Shown: in pieces, positions 43,945-55,134 of the stretch
Position numbering within the stretch: the first letter of the stretch is position 1
How the letters are laid out: each line of letters begins with the position of its first letter
NCBI GenBank assembly: GCA_949126835.1
Contig: CASBPS010000116.1
Location: 868,001-932,000, forward strand
Length of the DNA: 64,000 nt
Direction of reading: 5' to 3'
DNA from: Anisus vortex
Lineage: Eukaryota > Mollusca > Gastropoda > Planorbidae
Translations under genes and position numbers: made by a program
The notes under the pieces: generated by a model
The model's database searches: none
Told to the model about the DNA's origin: nothing
What the model saw: the letters and a program-made list of their open reading frames with translations, nothing else

Positions 43945-44130
43945 AAAGTAAACGTAGAACCAAATTTATCATAGGGCGAGTGAAGCTGCATTAATAAGTT
44001 TCCGTGGTCACGGCATTCTAGGGTATGTGTGGCCAGCACAATGCCCAGCCGCCTTTACTTTACCCAAACTAATGTAAGGTACTCTTCAGAGCTAAGTAGT
44101 ATCAGGGACACCCTGGAGTCCCGGGAAAAA
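43945..44130 (-). mobile_element. SINE A, head-less
   Basis: GTAAACGTAGAACCAAATTT, CATAGGGCGAGTGAAGCTGC, GTGTGGCCAGCACAATGCCC, CAGGGACACCCTGGAGTCCC. Occupies the same position in block D copy 2 as the SINE at 25612 in copy 1, so it predates the duplication. Confidence 0.85.
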
Positions 44131-44324
44131 ATACTGTCCCTTGACAACTCTGCACCAACTTGTGTATGTCCTTTATACTAAGCTGTTTCAATATTGAATT
44201 TAGACTGTTTTCGATAAATTGGAATGTGGGTAATTAGATTATGGATAAAAGTGACGTAGAACACAAGTGCTGCTAAATATCTTCAATCAAACCACAGTGC
44301 ATCTTATACTAACAAGAAATATTA

Positions 44325-45571
44325 ATCGTACTGACTTGAAGAAGTATATATTAAATAAACTATATGGATCGTACTGACTTGAAGAAGTATAGATTAAATA
44401 AACTATATGAATCGTACTGACTTGAATAAGTATAGATTAAATAAACTATATTAATCGTACTGACTTGAAGAAGTATAGATTAAATAAACTATATGGATCG
44501 TACTGACTTGAATAAGTATAGATTAAATAAACTATATGGATCGTACTGACTTGAAGAAGTATAGATTAAATAAACTATATGAATCGTACTGACTTGAAGA
44601 AGTATAGATTAAATAAACTATATGGATCGTACTGACTTGAATAAGTATAGATTAAATAAACTATATTAATCGAACTGACTTGAAGAAGTATAGATTAAAT
44701 AAACTATATGGATCGTACTGACTTGAAGAAGTATATATTAAATAAACTATATGGTTTGTACTGACTTGAAGAAGTATAGATTAAATAAACTATATGGATC
44801 GTACTGACTTGATGCAGTATAGATTAAATAAACTATATGAATCGTCTTGACTTGAATAAGTATAGATTAAATAAACTATATTAATCGTACTGACTTGAAG
44901 AAGTATAGATTAAATAAACTATATTAATCGTACTGACTTGAAGAAGTATAGATTAAATAAACTATATGGATCGTACTGACTTGAAGAAGTATAGATTAAA
45001 TAAACTATATGAATCGTACTGACTTGAATAAGTATAGATTAAATAAACTATATTAATCGTACTGACTTGAAGAAGTATAGATTAAATAAACTATATGGAT
45101 CGTACTGACTTGAATAAGTATAGATTAAATAAACTATATGGATCGTACTGACTTGAAGAAGCATAGATTAAATAAACTATATGAATCGTACTGACTTGAA
45201 GAAGTATAGATTAAATAAACTATATGGATCGTACTGACTTGAATAAGTATAGATTAAATAAACTATATTAATCGTACTGACTTGAAGAAGTATAGATTAA
45301 ATAAACTATATGGATCGTACTGACTTGAAGAAGTATATATTAAATAAACTATATGGATCGTACTGACTTGAAGAAGTATAGATTAAATACACTATATGGA
45401 TCGTACTGACTTGATGCAGTATAGATTAAATAAACTATATGGATCGTACTGACTTGAAGAAGTATAGATTAAATAAACTATATGGATCGTACTGACTTGA
45501 AGAAGTATAGATTAAATAAACTATATTAATCGTACTGACTTGATGAAGTATAGATTAAATAAACTATATGG
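44325..45571. repeat. 43-bp minisatellite, 29 units, higher-order structure
   Basis: Unit ATCGTACTGACTTGAAGAAG plus TATAGATTAAATAAACTATAT and two variable bases. The first ATCG is at 44325 and the terminal one at 45572: 1247 bp, exactly 29 x 43, so there is no net indel. Diagnostic variants (GATGCAG at 44811 and 45413; GTATATATTA at 44731 and 45333) recur 602 bp, or 14 units, apart. The order of GAATAAG/GAAGAAG and GG/GA/TA variants in units 1-12 matches units 15-26. A single unit is present at 25977. Confidence 0.97.
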
Positions 45572-46504
45572 ATCGGTTGGGCAGAGAGCGAAGTTTTTTG
45601 CTCTCCGTCGCTCGTTAATTATCATTGTTTCAGATTGGTCTTATATTAATTTGAAAATATATTTTGTTATAATAATTTTATAAAACAAGCTTTGATATTA
45701 ATATCCACTTAAAAGTGTACAATGCAATTTTGTTTAATATCATTGTACACTGGAACTTATGTATAATATATTAATAACAATAATATTCGTATAGCGCTGC
45801 CAACAAAAATAATGTAAGATCAGAGCGCATTTAATACACAACTAAGAACACGGTTATAATCTCTAGGCTAAGAAATATAAAGCTAATTGATGATTTAACA
45901 CTTTGCAAACACTGGACAAATTAAATAAATGAAGCATTAACTTACCTTACATATAAGCAGAGTGCTAGCATAATGCTGAGATAAATTGATGTGTAATTAA
46001 ATGTTCAATTACACTGAGCAATTATCCAAGATAATAGCAATTTCCTTTACAAATTAATAAGTTCACACTACCATACAATCAAGGTGTTATCAAAGAAGAG
46101 ATGATTCACCTTTTTTGAATAACAAGTAAGAAAGAATATATAGTACTATAAGACGTTTTAGAGAACAAGTTTTTTCTATACCGGCAAAGATAAAGCGCTA
46201 TAGAAGATTGATTTCATATTTAATGTAGTTTGTGTCAGATATATTGGCTGTCTATTGTGCGATTCACTGACTACATATAGTTTCTAAAAATTTCAGTTAT
46301 CGGCTGCATCGTTATTTACAATAAGTAATAAATTTAGTTAACAAGTACGAAGCGATGCATTCAATATGATATATTTTAGACAGCTTTGCTTTAAGAATGA
46401 CTCAGACTACAATAGTGTATTAATACGCACATGTGTACGCTAGTCATCAAAAGGTGCTAGTTTAAATAGATTTTATTATGAGTCCTTTAATTAGTGCAAG
46501 ATTT
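45572..46504. repeat. Block D, copy 2, right part, with LINE-tail element
   Basis: CTCGTTAATTATCATTGTTT, ACAAGCTTTGATATTAATAT, TTGTACACTGGAACTTATGT match 26070-26210. At 45775-45965 lies a second copy of the element described at 17370-17560 (GTATAGCGCTGCCAACAAAA, ATAATCTCTAGGCTAAGAAA), absent from copy 1. Confidence 0.75.
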
Positions 46505-46640
46505 TTAAAAAAAAGCCTTAATAAAAAGACTGTTCAAAAATTGCAATAGATAGGCCTACTCTGTAAATCAATATTAAAAAGAAGTAATTGCTGACTACTG
46601 AAAACAAGCTAGTAGCTATAAAGGTATGTGGTAGAATAAA
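46505..46640 (+). repeat. Long-arm repeat, arm only
   Basis: AAAGCCTTAATAAAAAGACT, GTTCAAAAATTGCAATAGAT and GAAAACAAGCTAGTAGCTAT form one arm without a core. Confidence 0.7.
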
Positions 46641-46749
46641 CGTAAAATGTCAAACATAAATCAATTGTTTAAATAGTTATGTATTTTTTAAAGTATAGGT
46701 ATTGCTATAGATGTATATTATTTTTTAAATAATTTTAATGTCCATTTTG

Positions 46750-47140
46750 AAGTAAGGTCGAAAAGGTTATATGCGTTCTTGCATACGGGATAATGAAAGT
46801 GTTTATATCCTTTGGTTTATTTGAGCATTGTAACAGTAAGTTATTGTGTTGTGTTTCTAAATTATAATTTAATGCCAAATGTATTATTACTAATTTACTT
46901 TTTGCCCTTCTGTTTCTCCAATGTTTCTAGGTTTAGCTATTTAGCTATTGGTGTATTTAGTTGTAAAAATTTCCTAATAATGAACATTGCAGCTCTTTTC
47001 TGAATTTGTTCTAAATTTGTTTTCTTAAGTTTATGGGTCCCATACAGATTCTAGTATATGTCTAACTAATAATTTGAGATAGCTTACTTGACGTAAGGAA
47101 CGGATGACCTCTAGGATCTCCATTATTTCATTTACAATCG
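46750..47140 (-). mobile_element. LINE ORF2 C-terminal fragment (group K)
   Basis: Very close to 18660-19038 (GCGTTCTTGCATACGGGATA, TTCCTAATAATGAACATTGC, GGATGACCTCTAGGATCTCC). Abuts a long-arm repeat at 47141. Confidence 0.8.
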
Positions 47141-47261
47141 TAAAGCCTTAATAATTATTAGGCCGTTCAAAAATTTAGGTAAATTGTTATTAGTCCAACA
47201 CTTTAAAAGACGTCAATGCGTACTAATCAAAACACGTTAGTAACTAAAAAGGTGTTTTAAA

Positions 47262-47314
<53 letters not shown>

Positions 47315-47716
47315 GTATAAATATTAATTACCTGTTTGTCCACTTAATGTATTTTCAATCTGTATGACTAATGATATATACAAATACATGTTAGTTTTAA
47401 TTTGAAGTGAGAGTCGTGACGCAAAACAAATTATTAACGAATACTATTGATCTTTAACATAAAAAAGCCTTTTATCTCCCTTGATTATATTTTGAATCTA
47501 CTACATATGTATACATTGAAATTAAAACAAAATTGTATAAGCTTATATCAATACTCATACTAATAAAAGTATATAAAATTGTCCAACTATTAATGAATTA
47601 ATGAATGTTTCCTTATTGTAAATGTAAACACATTGAAACAACTTTAAAGCCACTATATTTTTGTCATTAATTTATATATTTTTGATTTGTAAACAGCCTT
47701 ATTAAAGCGCATTAGG
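47141..47716 (+). repeat. Long-arm inverted repeat element, two-armed copy
   Basis: Left arm TAAAGCCTTAATAATTATTA, GTCAATGCGTACTAATCAAA, AGTAACTAAAAAGGTGTTTT. A (TA)n run at 47264-47312. Core TTATCTCCCTTGATTATATT. Right arm (diverged) ACTTTAAAGCCACTATATTT, TAAACAGCCTTATTAAAGCG. Confidence 0.8.
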
Positions 47717-47984
47717 AAAAAAATGGGTAGTCTATATACTTTTTTTTAGTTTTGTTGGAAAAACCGCCTCTCAATGGAATAAGCCATTAAAAGTAAAATG
47801 TAAAATGAACAGAAGTCTGAGAAGCCTATGTATACTTGCATGGATTGCGGCGTCATATAAATACTTATTATTATTAAAATCATGTTTTTGTTATCCTAAA
47901 TGTCTATTACTAATTGTTGTGTTTGTTTATATTATTGGACAGTAGGCCTACACACGTGTATCAGACAGGTCACGTGACGTGACT
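47717..47984. repeat. Block F start, partial
   Basis: GGGTAGTCTATATAC, GGCGTCATATAAATACTTAT, TTGTTATCCTAAATGTCTAT parallel 85-235 and 27634-27840. Confidence 0.6.
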
Positions 47985-48972
47985 AGATAGCATTTGCTGA
48001 CGACACAGAATTGTACAAGAGCTTCAAGCCTGATCTTTCTGCTTGCGGTGATGCTATTCGGGCTGTGGAAGACTGCTGTCTTACAGTAAAATCATGGATG
48101 GCAGCAAACAGACTCAAATTAAATGATGAAAAGACAGAGGCAATTCTGTGTGGTTCTGACACCAGTCTTAGAAAGGTCGATATTGAATCAATCAAAGTTG
48201 GTGTCTCGGATATCCCCTTGTCCAACACTGTTAGAGACTTTGTTTTTTTTTATTGACAATAAGCTTACAATGGTTCCGCACATTGGTACTGTGGTAAGGG
48301 CTTGTTTCTTTCATCTACGCGCCCTGGGTCAGCTGCGTCCTCAACTTAATAAGAGAACAGCTAATGCCGTAGCAGTCTCTCTAATTCAATCTAGGCTGGA
48401 TTATTGTAATAGCTGTCTGTTGGGTCTTCCCCAGGACCAGCTTCAGAGACTCCAGAAAGTACAAAACACTGCGGCACGCATTGTATCAGGGATTAAGAAG
48501 TCGGACCACATAACCCCAGTTCTTAAAGATCTCCACTGGCTCCATGTGACCAAGCGCATTGACCATAAAATTCTGTCACTTGCCTATAGCTGTTTGGAAG
48601 GCACTGCCCCTCGCTATGTTCAAGAACTTGTTCCCAAGCATGTGTCCACTAAGGGGCTGCGCTCTTCATCACAGTCACTACTCAAAGTTCCCAGTGTGGA
48701 TGGACATAAAAAGAAGTCATTTGGTGTACGCTCTTTCGAGTCAGCAGCGCCTTATTTATGGAATAAATTGCATCAGACATTGAGGGATTCTGAAAAAAAA
48801 AGAGCCATTCAAGAGAAGTTTAAAGTCCTTCCTCTTCAACTAAGCTTATAGTTTTTTGTTTTGTTTTTATAGAACAAAAAAAGATTTTTTTAAACGTGGC
48901 ACCAGAGCGCACTGAGCATGCTAACATAGCATGGATAGGCGCGCTATATAAATCATCATCATCATCATCATA
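47985..48972 (+). mobile_element. 5'-truncated LINE (group N), SINE B partner candidate
   Basis: Opens at the RT catalytic box FADDTELYKSF, then RLKLNDEKTEAILCG. After a one-base slip in a T run near 48245 it continues FIDNKLTMVPHIGTVVRACF, SLIQSRLDYCNSCLLGLP, LQKVQNTAARIVSG, LKDLHWLHVTKRIDHKILSL and GVRSFESAAPYLWNKL to a stop at 48851. The 3'UTR ends CAGAGCGCACTGAG, hairpin CATGCTAACATAGCATG (48917-48933), GCGCGCTATATAAAT and (CAT)n to 48972. The second ORF segment is intact over about 240 residues, so this is a fairly young copy. The endonuclease and most of the RT are absent. Confidence 0.92.
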
Positions 48973-49244
48973 GCAACCCCCCTCCCCTATAGCTTTGACA
49001 CAGAAGTCGAGGTCTTGTCATTTAGTTCTGACATGTACTAAAACATGTCCCATTTCTCCCGCGTCCTATTTCTACCCGGAAAGTAATTTAAAATAAATAT
49101 TGTAGTCAAGAAAAAAAAGCATGTCTTTTTATTTTACAAAAGTTATTACTATCCCTGCATGAGAATCGAACACTCATCTGCCGCTTGTCTAAAATATAAT
49201 TAAATATAACTCACTAGACATGTTGGTTTCTTTCTTTGTATATA
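48973..49244. repeat. Block J-like left flank of pogo element
   Basis: Mostly unassigned. TAACTCACTAGACATGTTGG at 49207 resumes block J (compare 43354), which continues after the transposon at 52553. Confidence 0.5.
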
Positions 49245-49559
49245 GGGGAGAGGTGGGTAATTCGTACCCCGCTAAGGGAAAAAATTAACAATAAAAAAAC
49301 TAACTGTAGAAAAAAGTTTTTTTTAACGTTAAAACAATTATTTGTTGACAAAAGAATGAAAATACAAGATTTCAACGTGTTATTATGAAAACAAAGAGCA
49401 CAATTAATAAAATTAAAAAAAGACCAAGTGGTACGAATTACCCGCACCAGCGTTCAATTCGTACCACTAGGGAGGGTAATAAGTACCAAAAGGAATGAAG
49501 AAATTATTTTTTTTGGAATATTGAAGCTGAAGTAATAATCTTCATCTCAATTGTATAAA

Positions 49560-51640
49560 ATAAACTGGCACTGGCATAATTCACAAGTATAATTATCGAT
49601 TGATCCATTTTGTGAGGCTGATGCACAGCATGCAACATGTACCCATTCTCCACAGATTAAACATTGTATCATGTCGTCCTCAAGGTTCTCATCGCACATA
49701 AAGCAGTACCATAGGAGATCTTTTTTTTTTTGCCGATAGACCTTAGGTCTTTTTTTTCTGGATCATTTTTTGCACTTTTGATCTACTTGTAGGCTTATTG
49801 ATATTTTGTTTTTGATATTTTGTGGTTTTTTTTTTTTTTCAAAACGACTATTTGTATTTTTAGCATTAGCTGTCGTTTATAATGGATTGATGTCAATATT
49901 TGAGAGATTTCTTATTTCCTTTGTCTTTGTCCATGTCTAGTAACTGGCACTGGTATTGGTGAGATTTGTCTCTTAGGAATGTAATGATCTGACGCGTCTT
50001 TAGCTTGAGACCCGGATAGAACTAAGCAGTCATAGTGACCTACAACCTTTCCAATCTTTGTGAACAAGAGAACAACTGAAATTAAAGATGAATATTCTTC
50101 CATACCATACTTTAATACAGAACTGTTTGTTTTGTTATGAACTATTTAACATTTTCTCTTCGCAATTAGTTCCATCTCTCCATGTATAGTGATTGGCCTA
50201 ACATGTACTTGAGTCTCTCTGAAAAGGTGTATCTTGTGTGAGGTGGCATATCAAAGCAAAGAATTGTTTGTCAAGCCCCTCATATTCACTAAAATGTTGG
50301 CACATATTATTTATAACTTAGTGAATCAGCTAGAGCTTTTAAAAAAAATTCTGTCCCTCATTTTATTGCCTTCGGCGGGGAGAAACTGAAGGGTTAAGGC
50401 ATACTTTCCTTTTTCTAAGACAACTTAAATAAAATACCCTTCGCCTTTCATTACCTAGTAATTCGTCTGCCTATGCTAGTATCTCGCAAAAGTACTAAGC
50501 TTTAATTTAGTTTATATTTTTAAATGCCCAAATTTTAAAGAAATCCTCAATTATGCCGCCCCCATAAACTCCCGAAATTTTGCGCCCTATGCGGCCACCT
50601 AGGTGGCTTACATGGACGAACCGACCTTGATAATACGTTTGAAACGGCTAAAAAAACAGAGATGTCAAGGGGCTGCATGCGATATGTTGTATATGGGAGA
50701 AAACTTAGCATAATTACACCCGATTCACATGGTTTCATGGTGGCGTTTAAGTTTTTATGTGTGGCTATCATGTCCATCTAAAATCAAAAGGATAGGGTGA
50801 GTTTTTGATGGTTTTACAAAAGATATAAAGTGGTCCATCCATATTTTCAAATAGTTCTGAATCCATCCACTTTCGTTGCATGCAACAAGTGTTACAGAAG
50901 GTGCCTCGTATTTCAGCTCATCTTTCATTCTTTTGCGTTTAAAATCACGATTGGTGGAAGAAAATATCTTGCAGCATTCATAAAAAAAACGTCAGTGGTT
51001 GTGACACCTAATTTCTCGGCACTAGAGAGAGACCTGACCTGGCGCTTTCCTTTTGCTGATATTATTCTATGTCTTGTGCACTGTTGACAAGTTTGTCTTG
51101 TCCATATTGTCAATTTCATAGCCTATAGGGAATGTAGGTCCGAGATATTCTGAAGCTTGTCATAAAATCCATTCAGATCTGTTATATTAAAGCCAGGCGC
51201 TCTTGCAATAGATATCGGCTCAGTCTGGCGTAAACTTAAATTTGGGTGACGCTTCATGAATGCATTATAAAAAACTTTACCCGCCATTCTTTTGGTCTTG
51301 CTGAAAGCATGTAGCAAATTATTAGCCTCAACGAACTGATAACCTAATTGCACCAGGTCCTTTCTTGTGATTCCAAACATCATTCCCTCAAGCATTTGTA
51401 TATGCTTGACAAGATCTTCCTCGATTTCAGGTGGCAGACTTGTTGATCTACCTATGACCTGTACACCATATTTTGCGTATTTGTTTTTACTCAAAAGATG
51501 ACGAGTTAAAGTGGGTTGGGATATCCCTTACATCTTAGAGCATTCATTTATACCACAGATTCCCTCTTTTAATAAGAGAAGAGCCTTGTTCATAACATAT
51601 TCTGACCATGCATTTGCCTGTTTTATGAAAAGAAAATGTA
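49560..51640 (-). pseudogene. Pogo/Tigger-type transposase, broken, with PHD-like C-terminus
   Basis: In order on the minus strand: a psq-type helix-turn-helix (ANAWSEYVMNKALLLLKEGI, then TLTRHL, 51630-51490); a CENP-B-type second DNA-binding region, open from 51494 to 51123 (SLPPEIEEDLVKHIQMLEGM, FMKRHPNLSLRQTEPISIAR); then DDE pieces: NMDKTNLSTVHK near 51110, ISAKGKRQVRSLSSAEKLG, ILLILDGHDSH near 50780, and YTTYRMQPLDISVF near 50660. The three expected aspartates are therefore visible, though in different frames. Near 49715-49565 a cysteine pattern WYCFMCDENLEDDMIQCLIC, then WVHVACC and YTCELC, fits a PHD-like finger. Frameshifts and stops make it non-functional as it stands. Confidence 0.85.
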
Positions 51641-51859
51641 AGAATCCACTGTAACATAGTGAAATACATTTTTATAGCTAGCACATTAAAATTCTAAAAT
51701 ATTATAAACAGGTAAAAAAAAAGGATACGAACTCACCAGTTCCTAAATATAAGTGTCTCGAAATGTCAGCTTTTATGTTCTATATTAAGGGATGGACAAG
51801 TGGGAAGGTGAAAGGGGGGAGGGGGTGAACATCGATAACCTGTCCAAAACTAGCCACCC

Positions 51860-52030
51860 CTCCGCACGTCGATAAGGCACTCACTGCTTCCTACCACCGA
51901 GTCTCGGAGCCTCTCAGCAGTGCAATGATCCTCAGAGGCCTAACACCAGCTGTTCCCTATGTGTACTCTTAAGGGGAGCGTATCGGTGGTTTACACACTT
52001 CTTAAGACTCCTGAGTACAGATATGACTCA
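51860..52030. repeat. Family Q fragment inside pogo element
   Basis: CACTGCTTCCTACCACCGAG, TCTCGGAGCCTCTCAGCAGT and GAGCGTATCGGTGGTTTACA match the reverse of 21240-21350. Confidence 0.75.
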
Positions 52031-52552
52031 ACAGTTCCAGAAACTCCGAATTTATAAATAGGTTTTATTATGAGTTATGATATAATCAATTCACAAAGTC
52101 TATTGCGGCTAAAACGTACCACTGCGGGTAATTAGTACCGGTACGTATTGCCCTCCATAGAGTGGTACGATTTAGCCGACTCAGATGTAACATTGTTTTC
52201 CACTTCTATTTTTTTCTTGCCAATACAAAATAGATCAAATTATACTTATTAATTAAGAAGACTGGATAGTCAGTACACATAACAAGTATTAACAAGCTAT
52301 GTTTCACCAGACCTACATAGTACGAATAGAGACAATGGTCAAAATAACATCAACAAGTGTAAAAACATATAAATCGTGCTTACCGCTTTTCATTCTTGTC
52401 AATGTCCGCCATTTTTCTATGGAAGTCCTAATTAATGTGCTCGCATGTTTTGACGGGCTTAAATCGTAATTACAACCAGTCAAAGTATGTAAAACGGCAG
52501 AGGTACGAATTACACACCGGTACGAATTACCCACCTCTCCCCTATGTATAAC

Positions 52553-53335
52553 GCTCCCTCCTCATCTCTGTCGTCCCAAGAAACGTCAGCAACCCCGCCC
52601 CTTAACGCATACCTCCTTACGCCCTAATTTTCTAAGAGTCTTCTACACGAGTCTTCAAATCATTATACTTAAATCATAGGTTCACAACGGAACGTTATAG
52701 CCCAACAGGGGGCTGTGAGAACATGTTAGGGGGCGCTAAAATTTATAATACAATTAATTTAATCCTCTACAATTTTGAGCGCCCCAGTCCAACCTAGCTA
52801 AGCGCAACGTAAGATTTATTTATGATTATGCAGAATGTAACATGAGTTAACGTCACTCTTCTGAGGTATGTGAAAGGCAGGGCGAGGCTACGAGGGGTCC
52901 CCACATAAATATGGGATCAGGGCCCCTACAATCTTAAATACGGCCCGGGGGGGGGGGGCAGGAAGGTTTTGCTTATAGACACTGCATTTTATATTAACAT
53001 CAATTAGCCTGACTAGAATGTTGGTCAATAATGGAAGAGTAGATTTCTTTATTAGTCGACTTATCTACTGTTAACTGAATTTAAAATTTATATTAATATC
53101 TAAATTGTAATTATTAAGTAATAAATGGGACCTAATTAATTTAAGTACGTTATCACAGCCTACTTCTACTTTAACACCCCAGCCCACTACCCTTTGTCGT
53201 CCCAAGAAATCTCAGCAGTCCCACCCCTTCACATACCTCCTTACCGCCCTCATTGAGAATCTATTTTCTAAGAGTCTTCTACACGAGTCTTTAATTCATT
53301 CTACTTAAATCACAGGTTCACAATCATAGGGGAAT
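52553..53335. repeat. Block J, copies 2 and 3 in tandem
   Basis: 52553-52745 and 53015-53335 both contain GTCGTCCCAAGAAA, CATACCTCCTTAC, TTTTCTAAGAGTCTTCTACA and CGAGTCTT. The first is preceded by the pogo element. A poly-G run is at 52949-52958. Confidence 0.75.
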
Positions 53336-53741
53336 CAAAGCTAAGGTGATGGTCTACAAGTCCACTAAATCTATTTTATGTTTTTATTTTATCAACCATA
53401 CAACTTTGCATTAAACTGACTGCATTATTTTTCTATTAAAAATATTAACAATAAAACAATATTCAGTTTCAAACAAGTATATTAACTTTTGTTGTAATCC
53501 AGTTGCACAAAATAGATCTAAAAAAAAGTTTTCCAGTAGAAATAGAGAAAAGAAATAATACATTAGTTGCTAGTTAAACCAAACATATTGTTATTGACTT
53601 AAATTAATGAGGATACAGAAATCAGTGAAACAGTTTAATATTAGCATACATGCGTCAACACAACCTTAATCTGATGAAATAAATAAACATAAAACTTCAA
53701 TTTTCCTACTTGGGCGATACTGAGAAGAGAGACGATAAGAT
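53336..53741. repeat. Block F, partial copy
   Basis: ACAATATTCAGTTTCAAACA, CCAGTAGAAATAGAGAAAAG, TTAATATTAGCATACATGCG parallel 20925-21150. Confidence 0.6.
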
Positions 53742-54495
53742 AAAGATTTGTTTAAATGGACTCGTCCAATAAAAGATAAAGATGTGTTTGAATGGACTCG
53801 TCCAATAAAAAATAAAGATTTGTTTGAATGGACTCGTACACTAAAAGATAAAGATGTGTTTGAATGGACTCGTCCAATAAAAAATAAAGATTTGTTTGAA
53901 TGGACTCGTACAATAAAAGATAAAGATTTGTTTGAATGGACTCGTCCAATAAAAGATAAGGATTTGTTTGAGAGGACTCGTCAAATAAAAGATAAGTATT
54001 TGTTTGAATGGACTCGTCTAATAAAAGATAAAGATTTGTTTCAATGGACTTGTCAAATAAAAGATAAAGATTTGTTTAAATGGACTCGTCCAATAAAAGA
54101 TAAAGATTTGTTTCAATGGACTCGTCAAATAAAAGATAAAGATTTGTTTAAATGGACTCGTCCAATAAAAGATAAAGATTTGTTTCAATGGACACGTCAA
54201 ATAAAAGATAAGGATTTGTTTGAATGGACTCGTCTAATAAAAGATAACGATTAGTTTCAATGGACTTGTCAAATTAAAGATAAAGATTTGTTTAAATGGA
54301 CTCGTCCAATAAAAGATAAAGATTTGTTTGAATGGACTCGTCTAATAAAAGATAAAGGTTTGTTTGAATGGACTCGTCTAATAAAAGATAAAGGTTTGTT
54401 TGAATGGACTCGTCCAATAAAAGATAAAGATTTGTTTAAATGGACTCGTTCAATAAAAGATAAAGATTTGTTTGAATGAACTCTTCCAATACAAG
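53742..54495. repeat. 36-bp minisatellite, about 21 units
   Basis: Unit GATTTGTTTGAATGGACTCG plus TCCAATAAAAGATAAA; same family as 33545-34070. The plus frame reads a 12-residue repeat (DLFEWTRPIKDK) for 168 residues and the minus frames are also open. Attributed to the unit length. Flanked on the right by CTTACTTGAACCTGGTTGGT (block H). Confidence 0.95.
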
Positions 54496-55130
54496 TTTGT
54501 TTTTCTGCGGATCTGTTTTTATCTATTCTCCTTACTTGAACCTGGTTGGTTCTTAACAAAATACAACACAATAAAGTCTTATTGTCTCTTTTGAATAGTT
54601 TTAAGGATACTCATATGGTCTAAATTTATATTTAAGTAGCAGGAAATTTAAATAACTATACGGTTTGTAGCTAACAATTATTTAAGCCAATAACTAGGCC
54701 TGTGTAGTTTTTATAATCTAATATATTTATGTGTTTTTAAAATAACACTAAATCCCAAAACCAACAATTATAAAAGTTAAACTAATTTAATTTCTTCCTG
54801 CTTGGTTTACTATATTACTATGCATGTAAAATATCATAGTGACGTCGTGTAAAATTACGTTTATTAAACTCTAATTTGATGTATGCTAGAAAATATATAA
54901 TTTCATTTTTAGATGCAAAGTTCTTACTGTATGTCAATTTAAACTTTTTTTTATCATTCATATTACTGTCCAACAATTAGTCGATATTCATTTTTGCCAC
55001 AAACAAAACAGAGGATGTTAAATTTGTAATGCTAAAAATAGTTTTGTATTCTTTTATTTCTGATCCTGTCTTAGCTAATAAAATAAAGTTTTGATTCTTT
55101 ATAATGAAAGTTTTCAATGATGTTTAGTGA
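54496..55130. repeat. Blocks H and A, decayed
   Basis: CTTACTTGAACCTGGTTGGT (H), then GGTTTACTATATTACTATGC, ATAGTGACGTCGTGTAAA and ATGCAAAGTTCTTACTGTAT parallel block A at 12310-12440 and 32225-32350. Confidence 0.55.
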
Positions 55131-55134
55131 TTGA

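Larger units (their letters stand above)
49245..52542 (-). mobile_element. Pogo-like (Tc1/mariner superfamily) DNA transposon, 3.3 kb
   Basis: Terminal inverted repeats GGGGAGAGGTGGGTAATTCG + TACC (49245-49268) and its exact reverse complement (52519-52542), 24/24. TA lies on both sides (49243-49244, 52543-52544), the superfamily target duplication. Subterminal motifs GTGGTACGAATTACCCGC (49431) and TACCACTGCGGGTAATTAGT (52116) repeat the end motif in both orientations. A decayed transposase runs on the minus strand. A family Q fragment (51860-52030) sits between the transposase start and the right end. It is inserted in block J. Confidence 0.92.

Noticed and set aside
53748..54254. 168-residue plus frame with a 12-residue repeat
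   Set aside because: Translation of the 36-bp array; opposite-strand frames are equally open and the related array at 33.5 kb has stops.
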